Positions 1 to 5,484 of a stretch of DNA of 5,639 nucleotides are shown one piece after another. Position numbers and translations under genes: made by a program. The stretch's first letter is position 1, and the number at the start of each line of letters is the position of its first letter. A model generated the notes under the pieces. It was given only the letters and a program-made list of their open reading frames with translations, was not told the origin of the DNA and did not search any database. The DNA comes from a bacterium (GTDB lineage: Bacteria > SZUA-79 > Acidulodesulfobacterales > Acidulodesulfobacteraceae). The stretch is taken from NCBI GenBank assembly GCA_021799935.1, contig JAJYZM010000078.1, forward strand, positions 1-5,639. The letters are read 5' to 3'.

Positions 1-71
1 TAAAAAGAGCCGATAATGCACTTTATAAAGCCAAAAATAGCGGAAGAAATAAAAGCGTAATTTCTCAATAG
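1..71 (+). CDS. C-terminal end of a GGDEF-domain (diguanylate cyclase-like) protein, 5' truncated
   Basis: Only the last 22 codons are in the window; the first complete codon starts at base 3 and a TAG stop lies at 69-71. The translated tail contains RADNALYKAKNSGRN, which matches the closing helix of GGDEF domains (consensus A-D-x-A-L-Y-x-A-K-x-x-G-R-N). Such domains make cyclic di-GMP from two GTP when their active-site loop is intact, but that loop lies outside the window, so activity cannot be judged. Only seven residues follow the signature, so GGDEF is the last domain of the protein. The gene converges on the DUF4282-type gene, with about 55 AT-rich bases between the two stops and no clear GC-rich terminator hairpin there. 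Confidence 0.88.
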   Translation, partial: KRADNALYKAKNSGRNKSVISQ

Positions 72-126
72 AAATTAATTCATTAAATAGACTGAAATTA
101 TTAATTAATATTTAAAAAGCTAAAAA

Positions 127-480
127 TTAATTTTCGTTTCTTTTAGAAGTATTGTGCTCAATATCCATTAATACTAAAATTAATTCCGCATAGGCCCATA
201 ACAATAAAAATATAACTATCGTTACTATTATGCCGCCTATCAATGAGAAAAAGAACGACGATAAAGCCGAGCCGAAATTAAATCCGCCTCTTCCGAACAT
301 CTCCGACATTTTTCCCGCCTGGTCTGCCCACACAAAGGACATTATAAAAGTACCGATTAATCCGACTACCAAATAAACAAAGGCTGCTATTTTTAAAATA
401 AAAGCTATAAGAGAAAGTGCGGGATATTTTGAGTCGTTATTTAAAGTGCCTCTAAACTTAAAGTAGGATAGGTAATTCAT
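127..480 (-). CDS. Small two-helix membrane protein, DUF4282-like
   Basis: This is a 117-residue protein. It has a short N-terminal segment with the FKFRGTL motif, a first hydrophobic segment at about residues 22-50, a Gly/Phe-rich linker (about 51-74, including GRGGFNFG) and a second hydrophobic segment at about 75-104. The second segment runs into W-A-Y-A-E-L-I-L-V-L-M-D-I and a polar Lys/Arg/Asn tail. The aromatic-x-x-E-L-x-x-V-L-x-x-I pattern at the end of the last helix, together with the N-terminal FxFR motif, is typical of the DUF4282 family of inner-membrane proteins, whose function is unknown. The start is well supported: GAGGTGA lies at 489-495, 8 nt before the ATG. It sits 67 nt downstream of panB on the same strand, with no hairpin between, so it could be read from the panB operon or from its own AT-rich promoter. 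A functional link to panB is not shown. Confidence 0.72.
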   Translation of the reverse strand: MNYLSYFKFRGTLNNDSKYPALSLIAFILKIAAFVYLVVGLIGTFIMSFVWADQAGKMSEMFGRGGFNFGSALSSFFFSLIGGIIVTIVIFLLLWAYAELILVLMDIEHNTSKRNEN

Positions 481-488
481 AAACTATT

Positions 489-495
489 TCACCTC
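489..495 (-). promoter_or_regulatory. Ribosome binding site of the DUF4282-like gene
   Basis: The minus strand reads GAGGTGA, ending 8 nt before the ATG at 480. It is a strong Shine-Dalgarno match and contrasts with the weak sites in front of panB and the acyltransferase gene, so this gene probably starts translation independently. Confidence 0.7.
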
Positions 496-547
496 GTTTT
501 AAAAATAATAATCTTAAATTTTTATATTTATATTTTTTTATTTGTGT

Positions 548-1351
548 TTATTTTTGTTTATAGATATTTTCTTCCGCCGGAAAAGAACCGTTTTTTACTT
601 CCCTACCGTATGTTTTTAAGGCTTCTATTATTATAGGGCGGGATTCCGCAAATTTTTTAACGAATTTAGGAGGTTTTTGAGCTAACATTCCTACCGCATC
701 GTAAAATACAAGCACCTGTCCGTCGGTATATTTTCCGGCTCCTATTCCTATAGCAGGAATATTTATGCTTTTTTTTACGCTTATGGCGGCGTCTTCCGGC
801 ATTGCCTCCAACACTATCATGAATGCGCCTGCGTCTTCGAGAGCCTTAGCATCTTCGACGAGTTTATCGATTTGCGAACTTATTTTGCCTTGGACTTTAT
901 AGCCGCCCAAAACATTAATAAACTGCGGCATAAGACCTATATGTCCTATTACGGGAATACCGCTTTCGGTAAGTTTTTTAACTGTACCTGCAATATTAGC
1001 GCCGCCTTCCATTTTAACGGCGTTTGCTCCGCTTTCTTTCAGTATTCTGCCTGCATTTGTCAAAGCCTGTTCGGAGTTTACCTGGTAAGACATAAAAGGC
1101 ATATCGCATGCTAAAAAAGTATTTTTTAAACCTGCCCTCACTATTTTAGCATGGTAAATCATCTCGTCCAACGTAACGCTTATCGTATTATCTTTTCCCT
1201 GAACGGTAGTTGCAAGCGAATCGCCTACCAATACTATATCGACTCCCGCCTCTTCCGCTATTCCGGCTTGAACGTAATCATAAGCGGTTATCATTACGAT
1301 TTTTTCGCCGTTTAATTTCATTTTAATAAAATCTTCGATCCCTTTTTGCAT
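548..1351 (-). CDS. panB: 3-methyl-2-oxobutanoate hydroxymethyltransferase (ketopantoate hydroxymethyltransferase)
   Basis: This cytoplasmic TIM-barrel enzyme transfers a hydroxymethyl group from 5,10-methylenetetrahydrofolate to 2-oxoisovalerate, giving ketopantoate, the first committed step of pantothenate and CoA synthesis. The protein has 267 residues, the usual family length. Family landmarks occur in order: KIVMITAYDY (17-26), VGDSL with D44 and S45, D83 in ACDMPF, VKMEGG with K113 and E115, GHIGLMPQ with H137, LGGYKVQG (148-155), E182 in VLEAMPE, and IGIGAG followed by DGQVLV (201-215). D44, D83 and E115 correspond to the Mg2+ ligands and E182 to the general base of the E. coli enzyme, so the active site looks intact. 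The tail NGSFPAEEN is also typical. The start follows the acyltransferase stop by 9 nt and has only a weak Shine-Dalgarno site, which suggests translational coupling. M11 is a less likely alternative start. No panC or panD is in the window. Confidence 0.97.
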   Translation of the reverse strand: MQKGIEDFIKMKLNGEKIVMITAYDYVQAGIAEEAGVDIVLVGDSLATTVQGKDNTISVTLDEMIYHAKIVRAGLKNTFLACDMPFMSYQVNSEQALTNAGRILKESGANAVKMEGGANIAGTVKKLTESGIPVIGHIGLMPQFINVLGGYKVQGKISSQIDKLVEDAKALEDAGAFMIVLEAMPEDAAISVKKSINIPAIGIGAGKYTDGQVLVFYDAVGMLAQKPPKFVKKFAESRPIIIEALKTYGREVKNGSFPAEENIYKQK

Positions 1352-1360
1352 TTTATATTC

Positions 1361-2302
1361 TTATACCCATGATTTATATTCTAAAAATTTAGAATAGTTT
1401 TCTGAAACTATAGTAGCAAACGCCGCTGAGTAAAGTCTTGCTTCTGCGTTATCAGACCTTGAAGTAAGCACTACCGGCACTTTAAGACCGATTACTATTC
1501 CTGCCACTTTCGCTCCGGCAAGATATTCTAAATCTTTAAAAAGAATATTACCGGATTCTATATTTGGAACCAATATTATATCGGCATCGCCGGATACCTC
1601 GCTTTTGATTCCTTTTTCTTCCGCCGCTTTTTTTGAAATCACGTTATCGAAAGCCAGTGGTCCGTCAACAATGCCGCCCGTAATTTGACCCCTCTGCGCC
1701 ATCTTGGAAATAATTGCGGCATCCATAGTAGAAGCTATCTTAGGATTGACTGTTTCCACCGCCGAAAGTATTGCCGCTTTAGGATGTTTGACGCCGATTA
1801 TTTTGCATATATCGATGGCGTTTTGAAGTATCTGCGCTTTTTGAACGATATCGGGATTAATATTAATAGCAGCATCGGTTATAAAGATTAATTTCTTATA
1901 AGTTTTTATTTCCATGCAAAATATATGGGAAATAAACCTGTTAGTCCTTAATCCGCTATCCATGCGGATAAGCTGATGCATTAATATATCCGTATGGATA
2001 TGGCCCTTTATTATTACGTCGGCTTTTTTATCGGAGGCTAATTTAACGGCAATAATAGACGCATCGACATCGTTATCCGCGCCGATTATTTCAAAATCAT
2101 TCGCGGAAATACTTTTTTCTTTTTTTTTGAGGAGAGAAATTATTTTATTTTTGTTGCCTATGAGCTTTGGTATTATAATACCCTTTTTATAAGCTAAAAC
2201 TACCCCTTCAATGACAAAATCGTCTTCGGCAACTACTACTGCCGCTCTTTTGGCTTTAAACGATTTCGCCAATATTATTAAATCGTCTAATTTTTTTTGC
2301 AT
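1361..2302 (-). CDS. Phosphate acetyl/butyryltransferase-family enzyme (Ptb-like)
   Basis: The 313-residue protein is a single PTA_PTB domain, close to the roughly 300 residues of clostridial Ptb, with no MaoC-type hydratase domain fused to it. Family landmarks: KGHIHTD (99-105), GLRTNRFISH (117-126), TDAAINI (142-148), AVETVNP (181-187), DGPLAFDNVIS (213-223), GDADIILVPNIESGN (238-252) and TSRSD (280-284). These enzymes exchange the CoA of an acyl-CoA for phosphate, giving an acyl-phosphate, usually passed to an acyl kinase to make ATP. The acyl chain cannot be decided from sequence: acetyl, butyryl and branched chains are all possible, and the Ptb group is the best fit by length and motif wording. 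No kinase gene lies in the window. The gene sits between the Asn/Gln-rich gene (11-nt gap) and panB (9-nt gap), so an operon is very likely. Its own ribosome binding site is weak. Confidence 0.9.
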   Translation of the reverse strand: MQKKLDDLIILAKSFKAKRAAVVVAEDDFVIEGVVLAYKKGIIIPKLIGNKNKIISLLKKKEKSISANDFEIIGADNDVDASIIAVKLASDKKADVIIKGHIHTDILMHQLIRMDSGLRTNRFISHIFCMEIKTYKKLIFITDAAININPDIVQKAQILQNAIDICKIIGVKHPKAAILSAVETVNPKIASTMDAAIISKMAQRGQITGGIVDGPLAFDNVISKKAAEEKGIKSEVSGDADIILVPNIESGNILFKDLEYLAGAKVAGIVIGLKVPVVLTSRSDNAEARLYSAAFATIVSENYSKFLEYKSWV

Positions 2303-2313
2303 TTAAAATAGTT

Positions 2314-2649
2314 CTAAACGATTTTACTCAATACGTTTCCGGTTTGATTGGTTCCTATAGTAACAGCCTGTCCGTTGTTATTATACTGATTTTGATTTGC
2401 GGCTTTTCCGCCGTTATTACCGGCAGCCTGAAGACCTTGAATATTCTGGTTAAGGTTTGCCGTAGTTTGAGTAAGCGCGTTTACCAAACCTTGATTTAAA
2501 GTTTTTACGGTATTTAACGTTAATGCGGCGGTTTTATCCGCAACGTCGTTAGGACCGGAAATATTCTGATATTGTCCTTTATTGGCATTTGCTTGATTGC
2601 TTTGAAATAGCTGAGATGCCGTAGGATTTGAATTAATTCCCTGTACCAT
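2314..2649 (-). CDS. Asn/Gln-rich 111-residue protein of unknown function
   Basis: I do not recognise this protein. It is 111 residues long with 22 Asn and 15 Gln (one third of the chain), and has no Cys, Trp, His, Arg or Glu. There is no signal peptide or membrane segment. Residues about 36-75 form a probable amphipathic helix, with hydrophobics at V36, L45, V48, L51, L55, L59, L66, I70 and L73. This is flanked by a polar N-terminus (SNPTASQLFQSNQANANKG) and a Gly/Asn/Gln-rich stretch (78-94) before a short hydrophobic tail ending VLSKIV. The composition suggests a self-assembling, surface or structural protein; a distant likeness to RebB-type R-body proteins is possible but weak. An ATG 15 nt further upstream (2662-2664) is in frame, but it overlaps the GGGGG run that best serves as ribosome binding site, so I start at 2649. 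It is the first gene after the promoter at 2712-2739 and is followed at 11 nt by the acyltransferase gene. Confidence 0.72.
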   Translation of the reverse strand: MVQGINSNPTASQLFQSNQANANKGQYQNISGPNDVADKTAALTLNTVKTLNQGLVNALTQTTANLNQNIQGLQAAGNNGGKAANQNQYNNNGQAVTIGTNQTGNVLSKIV

Positions 2650-2657
2650 TTTAATTA

Positions 2658-2662
2658 CCCCC
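2658..2662 (-). promoter_or_regulatory. Ribosome binding site that decides the start of the Asn/Gln-rich gene
   Basis: The minus strand reads GGGGG followed by 8 nt (TAATTAAA) and then the ATG at 2649. The upstream in-frame ATG at 2664 is preceded only by A/T-rich sequence with no Shine-Dalgarno match, and its last base is part of the G-run. The downstream start is therefore favoured. Confidence 0.6.
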
Positions 2663-2711
2663 ATTTTTATAATATTTACTTAATTAATACATAAATAATA
2701 TCTATGTTTTT

Positions 2712-2739
2712 ATAATACCACAAAAAATTATATTGTCAA
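2712..2739 (-). promoter_or_regulatory. Sigma-70-like promoter for the Asn/Gln-rich gene, acyltransferase and panB
   Basis: On the minus strand a perfect TTGACA (-35; 2734-2739) is followed after 16 nt by TATTAT (-10; 2712-2717). This is the clearest promoter in the window. Transcription would begin near 2703-2706 and leave a leader of about 55 nt before the start codon at 2649. It lies in the only intergenic region longer than 100 nt. The AT-rich background makes -10 matches cheap, but the exact -35 at good spacing is hard to dismiss. Confidence 0.65.
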
Positions 2740-2756
2740 ATCTTATCGATAAGATT
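2739..2756. promoter_or_regulatory. 18-bp perfect palindrome, probable operator overlapping the -35 box
   Basis: AATCTTATCGATAAGATT is identical to its reverse complement over all 18 bases. Read on the minus strand, its last T is the first T of the TTGACA box, so a dimeric regulator bound here would contact or flank RNA polymerase at -35. That position suits either a repressor or an activator. It does not match the Fur, FNR or LexA consensus as I know them. As RNA it could fold only as a 7-bp stem with a 4-nt loop, and the T-run is 10 or more bases away, so it is a poor terminator for the upstream rubrerythrin gene. Confidence 0.55.
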
Positions 2757-2828
2757 AACTGCAATCTTTAATATTAGCTATACAATTTAATACAAAGTTT
2801 ATTTATGCGATATTACCATTTTATTATT

Positions 2829-3341
2829 TTATGCGCTGAATTTAATATATTTATCTTTACGGCATCCGCAAACAGGGCATTTGTCCGGAGCTTCCGGCCC
2901 TACGTGTGTATGTCCGCAAACTGGGCATATATAAACCGTTTCCCCGTCAAAATCTTTACCCGCGTCAAAAAGTTCTTTAGCTTTTTTATAAATATCCCTG
3001 TGAATTTTTTCCGCCTCTAAAGCGTAGTGCGTCGAGAGCTGGGCTTCTTTCTCATTTTGAAACTTAGCGGTTTCGTTGAATACGGGATACATCTCTTCAA
3101 TTTCGTAATTCTCTCCATTATATGCAGCCAAAATGTTCTCGCCGCATTTTTTAATACCTCCGAGAGCCCTCAAATGATTTTTTGCATGTATCAGTTCCGC
3201 TTTAGCTACAGCCCTGAATATGTTGGCTAACCTTCGTTTTCCCTCTTTTTCCGCCTCTTCCGAAAAAATCATATATTTAACGTGTGCCTGGCTTTCTCCT
3301 GCAAAAGCCGCTTTTAAATCTTCTTCAGTCATGCTTCTCAT
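2829..3341 (-). CDS. Rubrerythrin (diiron peroxidase with C-terminal rubredoxin domain)
   Basis: This cytoplasmic non-haem iron protein reduces hydrogen peroxide with electrons passed through its rubredoxin centre, a common oxidative-stress defence in anaerobes. The protein has 170 residues. The four-helix diiron domain (about 1-125) shows GESQAH with E16, the ExxH motif E49-L-I-H52, the EIEEMYP segment (80-86), E97, and a second ExxH motif E111-K-I-H114. The rubredoxin-like domain (about 133-170) has C139-x2-C142-x12-C155-x2-C158, the expected FeS4 ligands. C160, directly after the last CPVCG, is an extra cysteine where Ala is common. The start is fixed by AAGGAG 8 nt upstream. The gene lies 26 nt after the DUF3857-type gene and is probably co-transcribed with it; no separate promoter is obvious in the gap. 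About 90 AT-rich bases without a clear terminator follow before the palindrome at 2739-2756. Confidence 0.96.
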   Translation of the reverse strand: MRSMTEEDLKAAFAGESQAHVKYMIFSEEAEKEGKRRLANIFRAVAKAELIHAKNHLRALGGIKKCGENILAAYNGENYEIEEMYPVFNETAKFQNEKEAQLSTHYALEAEKIHRDIYKKAKELFDAGKDFDGETVYICPVCGHTHVGPEAPDKCPVCGCRKDKYIKFSA

Positions 3342-3349
3342 AATTAAAT

Positions 3350-3355
3350 CTCCTT
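3350..3355 (-). promoter_or_regulatory. Ribosome binding site of rubrerythrin
   Basis: The minus strand reads AAGGAG, 8 nt before the ATG at 3341. This supports that ATG over the in-frame Met at residue 4. Confidence 0.7.
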
Positions 3356-3367
3356 AAATATGGATAA

Positions 3368-5401
3368 TTAATAAAAATAAACGTTAGAAACCGCGATAAA
3401 GTAATTTTTCATATACTGTAAATACGACCTGATAATTTTTCTATATCTCTTATATTCTTCCTTAGAAACAGCCAGTTTTTCGGATTCAAATTTATATGAA
3501 CAAATTAATTCTGCTTTGTTATTTAAAAATTTACATTTCGAATATGCGGAACTTGAATTTCCCTTTAGTTTTAGCTCTTTAGGAATATAGTATATATAAG
3601 ATTTCGCCGGAAGTTTAATTACAATTAAGCCCTTATGTTCAAAAGGATAACCTATGATTAAATTATACCGTCTTTTTCCTTTTAAGACAAGGCCGAGCAA
3701 TCCGGAATCGATAGGCAATACGGAATGAAACAGCAACTTGTCTGCATTTTTCGTTCCGTAGTTCTTATCTTTAATTTTGATTATCAATTTTAAATTTTTA
3801 TTTATATTTCTTAAATTCTTAAAATTAAAATCTTTAATTTGCGCACCCGGTAAAAAATTATATAAAGAATTATAAACTTTGATTTTTTTTTCGTAATGAT
3901 TTATATTTTTTAGCGAAGATCTTTCGTAATTGGAATAAACCCCTTTATACTTGACTGATACCGTTCCGCTTAGCATCCCGTTTTTGTTTATTTTTCCTTT
4001 AAACAAAAATATTTTTTCGTTTTGCTTCGGTTTTTCGGAAGGAGTTTTAATAAATTTAAATTTATTTTGACCTAAAATAGCGGCGCCGTTTCTGCCGGAC
4101 AACTCGAAAGGAATATTAAAAGCTTTGTAAGAAGATGAATCGGGGTACAGATAACTGCGGACATAGCGTCCGTTTTCTTTAAAAGTCAAACCAACCAAAA
4201 CCGAATCAAACTGCTTTGGAGAAATTGTTTTCTTATTAAAACTAGTAGTATTTAAAGATGCGATTAATATGGGATAAGCGTTTATTTTTGCCGTTTTCAG
4301 CATAGCTATAAGGAGAGCCGCCAAAGATTTGGAGTCGCCGTATCCGTCGTTAAAAACAACCGGAGCATCATCCGGCATGTAACCGTTTATTCCGTAACCG
4401 ATTCCTGCATATCTGAAAGTTTTGACAAACTTATCGTATATAGCTGCAGCTTCTTTTCTTTCTTCTATAATACCGCCGTTATCTTTGTTTTTATATTTTT
4501 TAATTGCGGATTTAACGAACTTTACTATATTTTTATCCGGTTTTTCGGCTTTTTCAAACATTGCGTTTATTTTATTCAAAAGAATCCGCCATGAAGTATA
4601 AGTCGATATGGATATATATTTTCTTAAATTTTTTTCCGGAGGCATATTGGATTCTTTTTTTATAGCGGAAACATGATTTGCGGAAATGCTTAATTCCGTG
4701 AATTTTTTATTCTTAAGTAAAACGGTTTTTCTTAATAAATAAGATTTTTTTATATTATGCAGATATAGATTAAGCTTAAACCCCGAAGAATAAACGAGCG
4801 AAAAATTAATTTTTTTAACGGGAATATCGTAAGAAAAATAGTTCGTATAAAAAACGCCGTTTTTAATAAGCGGTTTAAAATTATTAATTTCATAAGAAAA
4901 GTTGATTATAGAGCCGTCTTCTACCGCCGGCATAGAAAGAGTCAGGTATTTTATATCCGAGTAAGCAGGATAATTAACCGCAAAACCTGGAGATACAATA
5001 TTAATAGCATGTTTTCCTATAGGAATTTTAAACATTCCGTTAAGCAAAGTATAAGCATATAAAAATTTAATTTTTTGATATTTCGTCGAAAAAGGTATAA
5101 CGACTTCCGAATATTTGTTTATACCCCTTTGGGAAAGTATTTTTAAAGACTCTGCGACATACTCGCGCAATTCGTAATTTTTATTAAGTTTTAAGACAAC
5201 GTCTTTTTTTATTATATACGCTCCGTATTTTTTGTATACTTTTTCAATGTTTTTCCTTTTATTTTTTTTAACCGCAACGGACTTCTTATTTAAAGTTTTA
5301 TAGGAAAAAGCAGGGTGCGTATTTGCTATATTCAAAAATGCCGTAAAAAATACCGTTATAAACATAAAAAACAAAACAGATTTTAATTTATTATTTTTCA
5401 T
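3368..5401 (-). CDS. Exported DUF3857 / transglutaminase-like protein with a degenerate catalytic triad
   Basis: The protein has 677 residues from the ATG at 5401. An in-frame TTG at 5410 also exists, but AAGGA (5411-5415) touches that TTG and sits 9 nt before the ATG, so the ATG is preferred. A signal peptide is likely: KNNKLK, a hydrophobic core to about residue 25, and a possible cut after AFS (about 33). Residues about 55-240 match the DUF3857 beta-rich domain (LKILSQRGINKYSEVVIPF, YSDIKYLTLSMPAVEDGSII). Residues about 315-425 match a transglutaminase/protease-like core (FRYAGIGYGINGYMPDDAP, then NDGYGDSKSLAALLIAMLK). About 585-665 match the C-terminal beta domain usual in these proteins. 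The family's catalytic YGDCK here reads YGDSK (S357) and the usual histidine is S400 in QFDSVLV, while D421 remains, so thiol catalysis is unlikely. The role of the family is unknown; export to the periplasm or cell surface is inferred. Lys and Asn are very abundant, in line with the AT-rich genome. Rubrerythrin follows at 26 nt. Confidence 0.88.
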   Translation of the reverse strand: MKNNKLKSVLFFMFITVFFTAFLNIANTHPAFSYKTLNKKSVAVKKNKRKNIEKVYKKYGAYIIKKDVVLKLNKNYELREYVAESLKILSQRGINKYSEVVIPFSTKYQKIKFLYAYTLLNGMFKIPIGKHAINIVSPGFAVNYPAYSDIKYLTLSMPAVEDGSIINFSYEINNFKPLIKNGVFYTNYFSYDIPVKKINFSLVYSSGFKLNLYLHNIKKSYLLRKTVLLKNKKFTELSISANHVSAIKKESNMPPEKNLRKYISISTYTSWRILLNKINAMFEKAEKPDKNIVKFVKSAIKKYKNKDNGGIIEERKEAAAIYDKFVKTFRYAGIGYGINGYMPDDAPVVFNDGYGDSKSLAALLIAMLKTAKINAYPILIASLNTTSFNKKTISPKQFDSVLVGLTFKENGRYVRSYLYPDSSSYKAFNIPFELSGRNGAAILGQNKFKFIKTPSEKPKQNEKIFLFKGKINKNGMLSGTVSVKYKGVYSNYERSSLKNINHYEKKIKVYNSLYNFLPGAQIKDFNFKNLRNINKNLKLIIKIKDKNYGTKNADKLLFHSVLPIDSGLLGLVLKGKRRYNLIIGYPFEHKGLIVIKLPAKSYIYYIPKELKLKGNSSSAYSKCKFLNNKAELICSYKFESEKLAVSKEEYKRYRKIIRSYLQYMKNYFIAVSNVYFY

Positions 5402-5410
5402 CGATGGCAA

Positions 5411-5415
5411 TCCTT
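5411..5415 (-). promoter_or_regulatory. Ribosome binding site that decides the start of the DUF3857-type gene
   Basis: The minus strand reads AAGGA, with 9 nt before the ATG at 5401 but none before the in-frame TTG at 5410. The ATG is therefore the better start and shortens the protein from 680 to 677 residues. Confidence 0.6.
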
Positions 5416-5446
5416 TTTTAATTTAAAAATTTAGTTAGGTTAGTAA

Positions 5447-5462
5447 GCATATATGCATATAT
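5447..5462. repeat. AT-rich overlapping palindromes upstream of the DUF3857-type gene
   Basis: GCATATATGC (5447-5456) and ATATATGCATATAT (5449-5462) are perfect 10- and 14-bp palindromes that overlap. They lie about 50 nt before the start codon at 5401, in an 83-nt intergenic region rich in TATATT/TATTAT strings where the promoter of that gene could sit. No convincing -35 box is visible. A regulator site is possible, but such short A/T alternations also arise by chance in this base composition. Confidence 0.3.
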
Positions 5463-5484
5463 AATATATTGTATAAATATAAAA

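Noticed and set aside
72..126. Terminator between the convergent GGDEF and DUF4282-like genes
   Set aside because: The gap is almost pure A/T with short repeats such as AATTAATT but no GC-containing stem followed by a T-run on either strand.
872..1114. Plus-strand open frame of 80 codons
   Set aside because: It is antisense to the middle of panB, has no ribosome binding site that stands out, and its translation resembles no protein I know.
1685..1891. Plus-strand open frame of 68 codons
   Set aside because: It is antisense to the conserved core of the acyltransferase gene, so it is a shadow of real coding.
2689..2707. ACATA...TATGT inverted repeat in the leader of the Asn/Gln-rich gene
   Set aside because: The stem is only 5 A/T-rich base pairs with a 9-nt loop, which is expected by chance at this composition.
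2731..2756. Palindrome at 2739-2756 as a rho-independent terminator for rubrerythrin
   Set aside because: The stem is AT-rich with only a 4-nt loop, and the following bases (TGACAATATAA) delay the T-run. The exact overlap with a -35 box fits an operator better.
2805..3230. Two plus-strand open frames (2805-3020 and 3027-3230)
   Set aside because: Both lie largely or wholly antisense to rubrerythrin, whose motifs are unambiguous on the minus strand.
5402..5484. Specific -35/-10 promoter for the DUF3857-type gene
   Set aside because: Many TATATT/TATTAT strings occur here but no recognisable -35 box at proper spacing, so no single promoter can be placed.
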